Shown here in pieces: positions 43,101 to 55,100 of a DNA stretch of 64,000 bases; positions within the stretch are counted from its first letter, which is position 1, and every line of letters starts with the position of its first letter. This DNA is from Epiperipatus broadwayi. Its lineage: Eukaryota; Onychophora; Udeonychophora; Euonychophora; Peripatidae. The position numbers were made by a program, and so were the translations under genes. The DNA lies in assembly GCA_028023455.1 (NCBI GenBank), contig JAQFVV010012510.1, positions 3,513,420 to 3,577,419 of the forward strand. The letters are read 5' to 3'. The notes beneath the pieces are model-generated. The model did not search any database, was not told the origin of the DNA, and saw only the letters and a list, made by a program, of their open reading frames with translations.

Positions 43101-46100
43101 CAAACCAAAAAATCTTTTGGCTGACGATTTATCATGTTTATTGTTCTAGGATTCTGTATTTGGAGATTTTGTTTCTTCTTTTCTTACATCTCTGAAATAG
43201 GAAACTGTATTTGTTGTTCTTTGTAATTTTATAAATCACCTGCAGGAAGATAATATTTATCCCGTTGTAAATTACAGGTGGAAGAGAGTTTCTTTCTGCT
43301 AAAGTATTTAATGCTTTTATATTTTCTGCTCATATGCACTCTCTGATAAACTAACTTATACAAAAATCTAGGAACATTTATATTTAGCTTGCTAGATTTA
43401 TTTTGGTCTTTTACGTGTGACTAAATTTTATCAGAGCATGTAGTCAGAACTTTGTAGATTTATTTGTAATATAATTAGTTCACTCTCTTGAAATGCTTGG
43501 GCAGACGGAATTTCTTTTTTAATTATTTACTTGTCTCCTATTGAGACCTTTAATTATTATTAGTTTTGGCCACTCGTTTGATTGGGGATTTGCCAGTTTT
43601 AAATGTCTGTTTTCCTTTAATCCTAAATCATATTTTTCGTTTGTTCTTGGGGTAAATCAATCACCTTTGTTTTGAAGGTAGTATAAGATGCAGCTTCTAC
43701 CAGCATATGACGTTCCTGGTTCCAACGCATTTTCCAGGCCAAGAAATGCTCGCTGGCGTTGGTTCCGTTGATTTATTTCAAGAAAGTATTGTTTTCGTAC
43801 CTGTGAATGGGAAAACCAGTGTTGCTGAGGAATTTCCAGCTGAAAGAAATTTGTTTCCTCCCTTTATAATTTGCTATTAAAAAATTAGTCGGTCTGCCAG
43901 AGCATTGAATTTTTTTTTTCTGGTACACGCCTGAGATAATCCTATTTGTTGTGTTAGAAACTTTTATTTTATTTTATAATTTTTATCTCTCTTAAATAAA
44001 ATTTTAAAATGTGTTTAAACTTACTTTGGCTGACGTTTGTCTTAGTGCTTTATTTCTCAATTGTCTAAACAATATTTAAGATTTCTGGTCTCTCCCTGAA
44101 TCTAGTTGGCGCAAACCATCATTCTCATCCATTTTGATCACAGTAAATAAATTTTCCAGATACATAGTTATCTGGTGTCGCCCTCTGTGATCAGCGATGG
44201 ATAGAGTGACCGGTACAATATATATCACAAGTTCCTATTATTTTGTCTATGTGTATGTACCAATTACCTTGAGAAAGATACATATATACATGTTTTTATG
44301 TATATTTTTTTTGAATGTGCGTTTACATGTATATGCATTTTTATAATTTTAATACAAAATTAAATGTAATAGTAGCAAAATCATTCAAAACAAATTCATT
44401 TAAATTTCTAATGTATTTTAATATCTTTTAGATTTTGGTAGCTCTTAAAACTTTTTTTTTTTTTTTCAAAATATTATTTTATAAAAAGTCAGATTAATAG
44501 AAAAAATTGGAGCATTTTTTTTTTATATGTTATTTTGATTTTAGGAATAATTTTATTTAATGCAGGGCTAAGTGTAAAGTGTACTGGAAATCCTGGTCAT
44601 GGAAGCAGATTCATAGAAGATACTGCTGCTGAAAAATTGGTAAATATTGCCTTGATAATTACCTTATCTAAAAACCTTACGATTGTTCTGATTACACATA
44701 TATTATTTTAAAAAGAAAAATAATATTTTTTACATTTTATTTAACAATAAATCCAATTAAAAAAACATCAAAATAAATTGCTATTATATGCAGCTATAAA
44801 ACCATTGGCCGCAGAAAAGAGTTTGCTGTTAACTGAAAGGAGACACTTTGATTCCTCTTAGAGGCTTTAAAGAAACTGAGCAGGGCAAATTTCTAATGTC
44901 TATTCCATACATTCTTGTCATTGCAGCTATTATTACTATGTGATTATTATATAGTATATGAACATGGATGGACTGCTCATCAACATGCATTAGCCAGCGT
45001 GGTGAGTTTATTGACTTTTTACCTCTGAGTTTTAAATCAAGAAACACCATGCTCTTTCTTCTCAATTGACTGGCAAAGCAGAATGAATGTTTGTGTGAAT
45101 GAAAATTTTTTTCTAATAGTTATATACAGTCATAACAGACAAAAATAAATCATGGCCTTATTCCCAGAAGGATGTAAAGTCACCAGGCAAGGCAGCAGAA
45201 GGTGCTAAGAATCCCCTAGTTGTGGACCCAGGCTGCCATTTGACAATGACATTTTATTTAGGTACTTATAACTGCACTTTCAAGTGAATGAAGATTGCAA
45301 GAATTAGAAGAAGAACTGCCTTATATTTAATGGGACATTATTGGACTTTGTGAAGTTAGAAGAAAAGATGAAGAGACATTTGATTTAAAAAGAGGACATG
45401 TACTCTACTACAAAGGCACAAATATTGGAAGTACAGGTGGAGTAGGATTCATTACAAATAAAAAGTGGAAGAACAACATTGTGGAGATTGATGGTGTATC
45501 AGACAGAGTGGCAAGATTAGTTATTCAACGTAATAGCAGATATCAAATGCAGATAATTCAGCTTTGTGTCCCAACAAGTGCTCATAGTAATAAAGTAGTA
45601 GAAGATTTTTTTATGGATGTACAAAAGGCTTTTGATCAGATCAAACAACATTAGTTTGAAATTTTTTGCATGTATGTAAAGAAGGACTAAAGTTGTTCTT
45701 ATTTAAATTTAAAAAATAAAAAAACAAAAAACAAAGAAAGACTTTATTGCATTTAAAAAAAAAAAAAATTTTTAAAAGATTTACATTTTAATTTAAAATT
45801 TGAAATATTTTTTTTTTATCATTAGAAAAAGAACAGTTAGAAATATTAAAAAAACTCATATCTTTGAATTATGTAAGCTGTATATTAGAACATCAATTTA
45901 TATATATATAAATTTTTGTTGTACATGTGATCTAAATATTGAATTTGTAAAGTCTGTATTTATATACTATTAAAACAGGCAAAACTCTCCATACAGTAGT
46001 GCCACTCAGTGCAAGCCAGAGTAATCAATGGATGCCAGAAGACTTGTGCATAAAAACCGTATCTAGTGCCTACTCATGCAATATCCCCAGACTAGTTTTT

Positions 46101-49100
46101 GGCTTGTGACCTTCGTCAGTGAGGAATCTTGGATCTGAGAGAACTTCACCTAGATCTTAGGATCTTTCTAGCTTTTGGTCTTCTTTTGTTGCCAGCAAGC
46201 ATGTCTGTCAGTAATAAATGCAAATTAATTAAATTCAACGTATTAAACCAGCGATGCATTCATAAAACAATAGATATACAAATACAATCATGTTTGATTT
46301 ATAATTGTTGTTAATAATATTGCTCTTGATGGCAAGTATCAAAACATTTAAAATTAATTTTATTAATTAAAATAATATTTCCAAAAGAATTGCCTACCAT
46401 TTTATATATAAACATTTAAACATTGTAGTGAATGTAAATAGTAATATTGATAGTAACTTATGAACTATAAATGTGTGAAGGAGTTTAAATTATTATTCTT
46501 TATATTTACTAAGGCAATAGACCTCAAGAGTGTGCACTTGAAAGTGCGAAGGTAGGAACCTCTCTACAGGTCTTAACTACAAAAAATTAATTATAACATA
46601 CACCAAATCTTTTAAAAACTTGTTTTTTATTTTTTTTGCCACCAAAATCAAATATATATTAAAATAGATTTCCAACGTTTCGACTATTTCTTTATTTTTT
46701 TCTATAGTCTTTTTCAAGGAACTAAAAATATATAAAAAGGAGAAAAAAAAAAAAATTCATAAAAATTTTTAAAACAAACAAAAATAAAAGGATTTTATTT
46801 TTGTTTGTTTTAAAAATTTTTATGAATTTTTTTTTTTTTCTCCTTTTTATATATTTTTAGTTCCTTGAAAAAGACTATAGAAAAAAATAAAGAAATAGTC
46901 GAAACGTTGGAAATCTATTTTAATATATATTTCATTTTGGTGGCAAAAAAAAATAAAAAACAAGTTTTTAAAAGATTTGGTGTATGTTATAATTAATTTT
47001 TAAAAGTATTTTGACCACTTTTAATAAAGAATCTAAGGTGAAAGAGTTTATTTTTATTTATTTTGTCTTAACTACAAGCTTACGCTTTGGAAGAAAAGAG
47101 GGGAACCCTTCTTTACTTCAACCTACTTTCTATATAAATAGGTGAAGCTGAAGCGGTTAGATCTGAGAGCGTGAAGCTATTCAATACTTCACCGATTAAG
47201 TCTACAATTCCTATTACACATTAATACTTTCGAAATCTTTCGATTTACAATGAACCAATGGAACGATGTAATAGTTAGAAATGTATTACAATAATTTAAA
47301 GTTGTAATTATAAATTTATTTAACGCACATTGAACATAAGTAATATTTACTAAAGCAATAAACTTCAATAGTGTGTGCTTGAAAATACTTGAAGTGTTAT
47401 TAATTGACTACACACTTATAAGGGATATCATCTTCTGTTTTTCTAAGTTTAAAAAATTATTATTAAGTGCGTTACATTTTTCTAGTAGGAAACCAATATT
47501 GCATCATTTATCATCAGAAAAAAAATTATATGAAAGGCATTTAAATCAGAATATTCTGTTATATGAGTAACCTTTCATCATACAAAATTTAAGACAAAAT
47601 TAATCTTTCAAATGTGTAGTTTCAAATGCGATGACAAAGATTCATATAATGTTATAAAGATAATAAATGTATTTGCATATTAATATTTTAAAAAGTATTA
47701 TTAGAGTTAAAGACATGATGTTTCCTATTTGGAATTTGTTTAGAAGGTGTAATATTCCTATATTATGGGTAGCAACAAGGACACTGTGATCGTAGGATTA
47801 TCGGTTTATTTTAAGATGATGCTATATCATCATTACTTTATCAAAATGGTATTGGAAGATGTAAGCCTTTCATTCTCTTCATAGTTGGTCTCCTTAGATA
47901 AAAATTTAAAAAAAGATTTTTCATCCTTGAAATCGTACATTTTAAAGATGACACACTGAATAATTAGATCAGTCACTTGCTAACTTTTTTTTATCTAGTG
48001 TTAAGGAATAAATATCAAGTTTTAGAATGATGTTTTCCTCATGATATCATGAAGTAAAATACTATATGATAGTTATTATCATTCTGATGAATAAATTATG
48101 AGCTAAAATATTTATTTGTTATTGTATTACCAGTCACCTTGTCTGTGAACTTAATCGTTCCCAGACTAATTTAATGATAATATTTCCTCAGTAACGACAC
48201 AACTCTATTAAGTTGAAATTAAATGCAATTTAATAATAATACTCTTAACAATTGTTAATCAAACATTACAAATTTATATATATGTCTATATACATTACAT
48301 ATGTGCATAGACCTATAGGCATATAAAAATAATAATGGAGATCAATACGACCTGTATGAGTCCTAGCTGGCTAATTATACATTCAGAGGCCAGCTCTTAG
48401 CACTTGAAGTCCCTGTGCATTCAGGTGATGTTCTGCATCTGGTTATAAGTCCATGTGCACAGTTGAAGCTCCAAGAATAAAGTGTCCTTTTCTTCATCCA
48501 ATTTGTACTGAGTCCCTTCATTATTTCATTCCCTAAAGCTGATTGGCTCGTATTCCCATTCATCTGCTCAAGTGATTCTTCCTTTCACTGATCACTTACT
48601 GGATAAAAGAATTTAACCATTACATATCTGACTTTTATTAATGAACTATTTTTTGCTTACAGTTTATAATCATGAAAGAAATCTGTAAACATGAAAGAAT
48701 TCTAAACTCGAATTCCTTTAATTGTTCCCTATCCCATGATAATACTGCATTCTACTTACATTAATTTAACTGCTTTTACTTTTAGAAAATAATCTTTTTT
48801 CTAATCTTCCAAAGTTATAAATAACTTTTATTTTCTATTTTAAAAGGATCAGTCTTTTAAAATTTTTAAATTCTTTTATAACTTATTATTTATTACCATT
48901 AGTAATTTATATCTCTATATGTATGTGCATTTAAGTATCCACATTCATATCAGTTATTAAACCAGATTTAGCAAGGACTTCACCATTTAATTTAATTCAG
49001 ATTCATGATTGTTTTCAGTCCATCAGGACATATAATTTAATCATTATCTTATATTTGAATATTCCCTTAACATTCATATATCTCCATACTCAACTAATAA

Positions 49101-52100
49101 TATGATACAGAAATGTAATGAAGTTGCATACATGTGTGCCTACACATATTTGCTTCATTTTAAAATTTATTTTAAAATATTTTAACTAGGGCTAATTGTT
49201 ATATGTGTGAGCATGAATGAAGGCACATAACTACATTTAAACGTGTAAATTTATTTTAGCCATATAGTTTCTCTTTGCATTGCTAAGTATAATGGGTATA
49301 TTTAAAATAATAAACATCACATGATCATCATTTCTTATGCTTGCTTGCTTGCTTACAAGCAAGCGTAAGAAATGGTGATCATGTGATGTTTATTGGCTTA
49401 AAACCAATCCTGCCTAATAGGATAGGGGTTGCTATAGTTCAGACCTATATGACTACATAAGCTAATGAGCTTGGATTGAAAATATTAAGGTGTTTTCAAT
49501 TTAAGACTCGTAGTTTTGTAGTTAAGTAGAGATAAAGATGGCTGCTGGAGGGTTGCATTAGATTCTAAGATCTAGGTGCAGTCCTCTCAGATCCTAGGCT
49601 CCTCACTGATGAAGGCCACAAGCCAGAAACTAGTCTGGGGATATTGGATGAGTAGGCACTAGATGGGGATTTTATGCACAAGCCTTCTGGCATCCATTGA
49701 TTATTCTAGCTTGCTGTGTGTGGCAATGCATATAGTGAGTTTTGCCTGTTTTATATTTAAAATACCACAGATGCAAAAAAAATCACATTCAATTAAAATT
49801 GAAAAACTTTTTCTGAGAATAGTTATATTTAGTCTTAAACTGCACAAACAATTAGTTAAAATTTTATTATTTAGTTGTTAAAACATGCAATAAAAGATCT
49901 ATATCTGTTTTCACTATTTATTTTTTTGGTGCTAAAACTTTTACAACTTAATTATGGAAAACTATTAAATATCTATGTAATACTTTATTCTATACTAATT
50001 CAATAATAAACTTGGTAGGGCTACCTAAAGATTATGTATATTATTAATAATAATAATTATATAGTTAGTTGCTCAGGGTGGTATGTGATGTTTGGCATAC
50101 AGTCCCTTTTAATTGGTCGCTTAATTATTTGTCTTTAAATTTATTTACTTTAGCTGATGATTGAAATTATTTTTCAAATTGATATTTTCTAATTTATTAT
50201 GTGTTTTCTGGATTGATTTCAAGAGAGAAATCCCAAAGATCATTAATCTGGGCCATTATTACAAAAGACATCTCACTTTTTTTCATGCATATACTTGTAA
50301 ATGCAAACAAAGTTATAAATATGTTTATTTGAAATAAAAATACCAAATATATATATAAATTGTATAAATTAATGGAAGAAAGAATGCGTTTAAAATACAA
50401 AGTAAATTATTTTATATATATTATAAATATATATATATTTTGCTGATGTTGTTAATGCATGTTTGTTTTTTTTCTTTATAGCAAAAAATTATTAATAAAT
50501 TTTTAGAATTTAGGCAAAAGGAAAAATCAAGGTAAGAATTTTCTCTATGGTACTGTATTTTCATTTATTTTTTTTAAAAAAAATTAAGATTAAACAATGG
50601 CAGTTTCTAATTTCCCTTATATTCAATTATATAATTAATTTAATCAAAAAAAATAATTAGCCGATAATACTAACAGATTTTTATAAATAAGTTCTGTCTC
50701 ACTGATTATTATTCAGATGAAAAGAACTCCACCTTGTATCAGGAAAGTCTTTGTGGTACATTGGTTAATGCTTTGGTCTGTTATGTTCATAATTTAGAGA
50801 TTAAATTCAGTTGAAATCGGAATTTTTTCAAGAAGCTAATCCATAGCCCTCCATATCCTTCAGTACTAAATGGATATGTAGCTATCCTTATTTGAAATAT
50901 AAAAATCCCAAAATAATCAAGATTGGTCAAATGCTTTGATCCTAGAAAATAAACATGAACGTAATATGATGCAGACTTTTGGTTAGAGAAGTATCATAAA
51001 TCTATAAGACTGAATCCATGGCTTATCTTTACTTTTATCCAAATATAGTTTTTCATTGTTTATTATATTTTTCTAATACCGAATTAATACTTAATGGAAC
51101 TTTTTTTGGACAAAAAAAAAAAAAACCATAGAAGATTATTACAGTACAAACTCGAGCATTTAAAAAATTGTCTTTCTTTAAAAAAAAACAAATTTAATGA
51201 CTTTTTTATTTGCAATGTAATAAATTCTGATGCAGAAAATTAAACTTAAGACAGTCATAAGAATGCTTTATTTATTGTTTCCTTCATCCAGGAAAGTAAA
51301 CTAAGATAATTGTATAGGCCTAATTGGATTTTGTATTAAATTATTGCCCTTTTTTATATATTATATTAACTGAAAATATTAATTAATATTATAACATATC
51401 AAATCAATTAGTCAATGGTATGCAAACCTACACATATACATGTATTAAATAATAATTAACATAGAAACATATAACTGAAATATTCTAGCTGTAAATAAGT
51501 GCATACATACCTTCATTACATTAGAACATAATGAGTTTAGAAGTATATACTCTTATTTTTCTTCTTTACTTTCTTTGCATTTCTTCATATATTCATATAT
51601 ATTGCTTATAATAACTTCTTTCATATACACTTTAATGCAAAAAAAAAAATTAATAAAACTTCTTTATTTTCCTGACAGTTTCAACTGTCCAGCAGTCTTC
51701 ATCAGAGCTTTCTCAAAATTCCTCTGCTTTTTGAGAAAGCTCTGATGAAAACTGCTAGACAGTCGAAATTATCAGGAAAATAAAGAAGATTTATTAAAAA
51801 AATTTTTTTCTTTAAAAGTGTATATGAAAGAGGTTATTATAAGCAACATAATGAGTTCTGATGTAATGAAAGTGTTTGCACTTATTGAAAGCCAAAGGGA
51901 GAAAAATAAATAGAAAAGTAAATGATTCAAACAATTTTCTTTTGTTGTCAAAATGTATATAGAATGTATCTTTCATTGCTGTATTCATTAATGGCATTTT
52001 GTAATAATATGTTTTAACTTAATTTTTAAAAAAAATATATATAGTTTAATTTTTTAATAATTTAAAAGAAATAATGTTTATAATCTACGTATTTATTACT

Positions 52101-55100
52101 TTATACATTTTCAACAATTATTCTTATCTAAGTGCATTTTTCACTTTAGTTCAATCATATCACAATCATACTTCAGCCCAGAAATCAGAACAACCTCTCA
52201 CACACATATGGATGCATTTTTTAAAACATCTAGTTCACTTTTTTTTCAAACGAATAAGACATATATAACTTATATTAGAATTTTAAGTACATACACATAT
52301 TTTTTATTATAGATATACTTTAACTTCACATATATATTTATATATTTTAAGCCTCTATATTAGGGTTGGCCAAACTTTTAGACTTTGGGAGCAACTTTTT
52401 TGACGAAAGTGTATCTGAAGCAACTATGTTTTTTTCAGGGCTTCAAACTGGAAACCAGAAAAAATATATATATATATTTGCCAGAATGGAAAAAAACAAT
52501 GGTTCGAAGTCCTGTTTTTTTTAGAATGTATGTATGAATTGGTGTTTTTTTTTTAAATAAGGGCTTTTTAAGTATTCACAAATATTGGTGACATTTTTAG
52601 AAGATACTTATGAACTGTTGGGTTTTTTTCTATAAGATACAACTGTCAAAGACATTTTACTATGACTACTATTAACTTACCTCAGCTTCCTCTAGTATTA
52701 CATTTTGTCCATGTTTCTTTATAAAATATTTATTCAATTACAATTATTAAATTGTAATAATTAATAAAGCAAGTCATATATTGTGTGAGATCTAGTGTCT
52801 GAATGTTCTAGGTCCTCACTGAGGTGAGCCAAAAGCTCGAAACTGATTGTTCTGGGGATAGGAATATTCTATATAGAGATTTTAAATATTTTTCTCTTAC
52901 CACACTTATCAATAAGAACTTGTTTGAACTATTGGTACACTCCCTATATTAATTATTAAATTACCTATAAATAATGATTTTCTAGAGCTGGTCCTGAATT
53001 TTAAAAAAAAAAATTAAGAAAATACTAGAGAGAAAAAAAATAAAATTGTTTTAGAATTGCATTTAATTCTTTTCAGCTTCTTTCAACCTGGGTTTATTTT
53101 TGAAATCGACAATAACAACAGGTATTATTTTAAATCTTTTTAAACTAGAATAATTTTGAATTTATCCTTTTTTAATTTTTTGTTATTTTTTTATATTCAA
53201 ATCAGCTCTGAATTTATCACTATAATTTGTCAATGTTCATGTCACCTTCGCGGTAGATGTCTTGGCCATCCCTGCTCTATATCACAATTTCTTGAAACAA
53301 ATGACCAAAGACATGTGATAAAGATAAATTATCCCCAAGATGCACTTTTCATGCTGAACCAGTACTCATCATTTGGTCCAGATCATAATCTCTTACACAT
53401 ATTTTCAGCACTTGTTTAGAATTATATAGATAACAATTTACTATAGTTTGATTAGAAGTGTCAAATTTTCTGCACTTACAACTTTGACACAAACTACTTT
53501 ATAGCATTATATTAATGTTTATTGTTGATCACTCGTTAAACTAGAGATTATCTCTAGCTCAAATATTCTCTTTGATTTTTCATTTATACAGTTTACTTTT
53601 TTTAATAATTTAAAAGAAATAATGTTTGTAATATATATATATATTGTTTGCAATTACCACAAAAATAATTTTAAAAATTCAAATAATACAGAAAGCTTTT
53701 TTTTTACAAAATTGTTTTTGTATAAAAAAATATTCCATAAGATTTTAACTTTTGATACATAAATATATATGATGGGACTCATTGGGATTTGCATTTAGGT
53801 AAAAGTAAATTTCCAAAGAAGTTTATGATTTTTTTTCAAGAAGGCAGATCATATGTAACTTAGCTAGCCATTCATTTAATGGTAACTTTTACCTAGATGG
53901 TAAATCAAGAACAAAAACCATTAGCAACCAATAGTGACCTCGCTGTGTTTGTAATGTTCCTCTTTCACTGCATTCCTGTAAAGGGATAAAAAAGCCTTTG
54001 TAGTTTTATTAAAATGTATTTTGTCTATAGAAATACACATAGATATATTAAAAAAATTAACTTCTTTATATTAAAATCTTAACATATTGAATTAACAAAC
54101 AAGTGTGTGTTAATTTAATTAATCTTTTTCCAGATTATATTCTTTTTTCCCCCTCATGAATTTTTAAAAAAAATCATAAATGTATAAGAAACAAAAATTT
54201 GAAAAATGTAATTAAAAAAAAAAAAGCTGTTTTTTTTGTTACATTTTCATATTGCTAAATTATTTTTTCAATGATAAAGTTTATTTTTTGCAGTTTATTG
54301 TCATCATTTTGTTATTAATGTTGTACATTTTTATTTTATCGCATTTGCATATTTAATATTATTTTATTTGTATATTTTTGTTTGAAGTATCAATTCACTC
54401 ATCTTTTTCCATTTTATTGGAATTATATATATATATGTGTATAGTAATTTTTTTTGATTTAAGGTATCTTAACATTGAGATCTACACTGTGTATGTCAAC
54501 CTTCCTTTTACATCGTTAAGGTGTTCTTAATCAGAAAGTAATCAGTCTTTGATATACACTGTTTAAACACTACACGAACTTACTGATGTTATAGAGTGTA
54601 TGCAGGACATTCTCAAACCCAGATGCAAGATAGAGACTTTTAAAAGAAAAAAAACGCTAGTCTTATCTTTGTACTTATATGTAATTGCATTAGGCATAAA
54701 GATAAGATGGTTGTTCATATCTTTTAAAAGTCTCTATCTTGCTTTTGGATTTGAGAGTGTCCTGCTGACTCACTATAACGTTGGGGAATTAGTAACATGA
54801 TTAAACAGCGTATGTCGGGGGCTGATTACCTTCTAATTAAGAATTACTATGAAAACTGTGCTTGCAAATTATGTTTGTTATTAAAAATCATTAAAGTGTA
54901 TAAATAAAATATGTATGATTTTTGTTAAATATTTTTGATATCAAAAATTAATATGTTGTTAATAAATGGTCTTTTCAGAAATAGAATATATAAGAGATTT
55001 ATAAATATTTATGTTAATTTATTTTCTGAGATGTTATAATTTTTTTTATCACCAATCAATCTTATAGGTTAGAGAAGAATAGATGTCTAAACCTTGGAGA

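Larger units (their letters stand above)
38590..44565 (+). other. ACY1 intron 8
   Basis: It is 5976 bp long. It is notably less AT-rich from about 39060 to 44200, where sequence looks like fragments of one or more LTR retroelements: a candidate LTR (39131-40302) with a primer-binding-like site and short gag-like start, and a second promoter/leader-like block (42180-44190). Between 40480 and 42180 no protein similarity could be read. Confidence 0.5.
46505..47375 (+). repeat. Family P repeat, head-to-tail, split by an insertion
   Basis: ATATTTACTAA-GCAATA and AGTGTG-GCTTGAA occur at about 46505-46545 and again near 47345-47375. Removing the 46583-47065 insertion and one target copy leaves a period of about 340 bp. 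The unit shares GGTCTTAA, AAGCTTAC-CTTTGGAAGAAAAGAGGGGAAC (in two parts) and the TTAAAGTTGTAATTATAAATTT block with the hairpin at 32325-32590. Like R1, it therefore appears as a head-to-tail copy and as a foldback. Confidence 0.7.
44640..50481 (+). other. ACY1 intron 9
   Basis: It is 5842 bp long. It holds an RTE-type LINE fragment (about 44900-45654), R1 copy 7 (45965-46170), family P sequence split by a foldback insertion (46505-47375), and R1 copy 8 (49309-49755). An unidentified GC-richer patch lies at 48370-48600. Other stretches (47400-48350, 48600-49300, 49760-50480) show nothing recognisable. Confidence 0.7.
52361..53274. mobile_element. Non-autonomous hAT-type DNA transposon (914 bp)
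   Basis: The left end TAGGGTTGGCCAA and the complement of the right end, CAGGGATGGCCAA, form short terminal inverted repeats of hAT (Charlie-like) type, and the element is bounded by an exact 8-bp duplication. The interior carries no transposase, only an R2 segment (52801-52960) and AT-rich filler, so it depends on a transposase from elsewhere. The first base at the left end is T where C is usual. Confidence 0.85.
50532..55067 (+). other. ACY1 intron 10
   Basis: It is 4536 bp long. It contains a foldback (51511-51872), a non-autonomous hAT element (52361-53274) with an R2 copy inside, and a foldback (54526-54841). The rest is AT-rich with long A and T runs and no gene recognised. Confidence 0.75.

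Noticed and set aside
44545-44565. Alternative acceptor for ACY1 exon 9 at TTTTAG (44544), adding 21 nt
   Set aside because: It would create TGA at the exon 8/9 junction codon; the acceptor at 44565 restores Trp195 as in the family.
48375-48563. 62-codon minus-strand frame in a GC-richer patch with a CCAAT-like sequence
   Set aside because: No similarity recognised, no upstream promoter or splice evidence, and no second copy in the window.
53156-53419. 87-codon plus-strand frame
   Set aside because: It straddles the right end and target duplication of the hAT element, so it cannot be an original gene.
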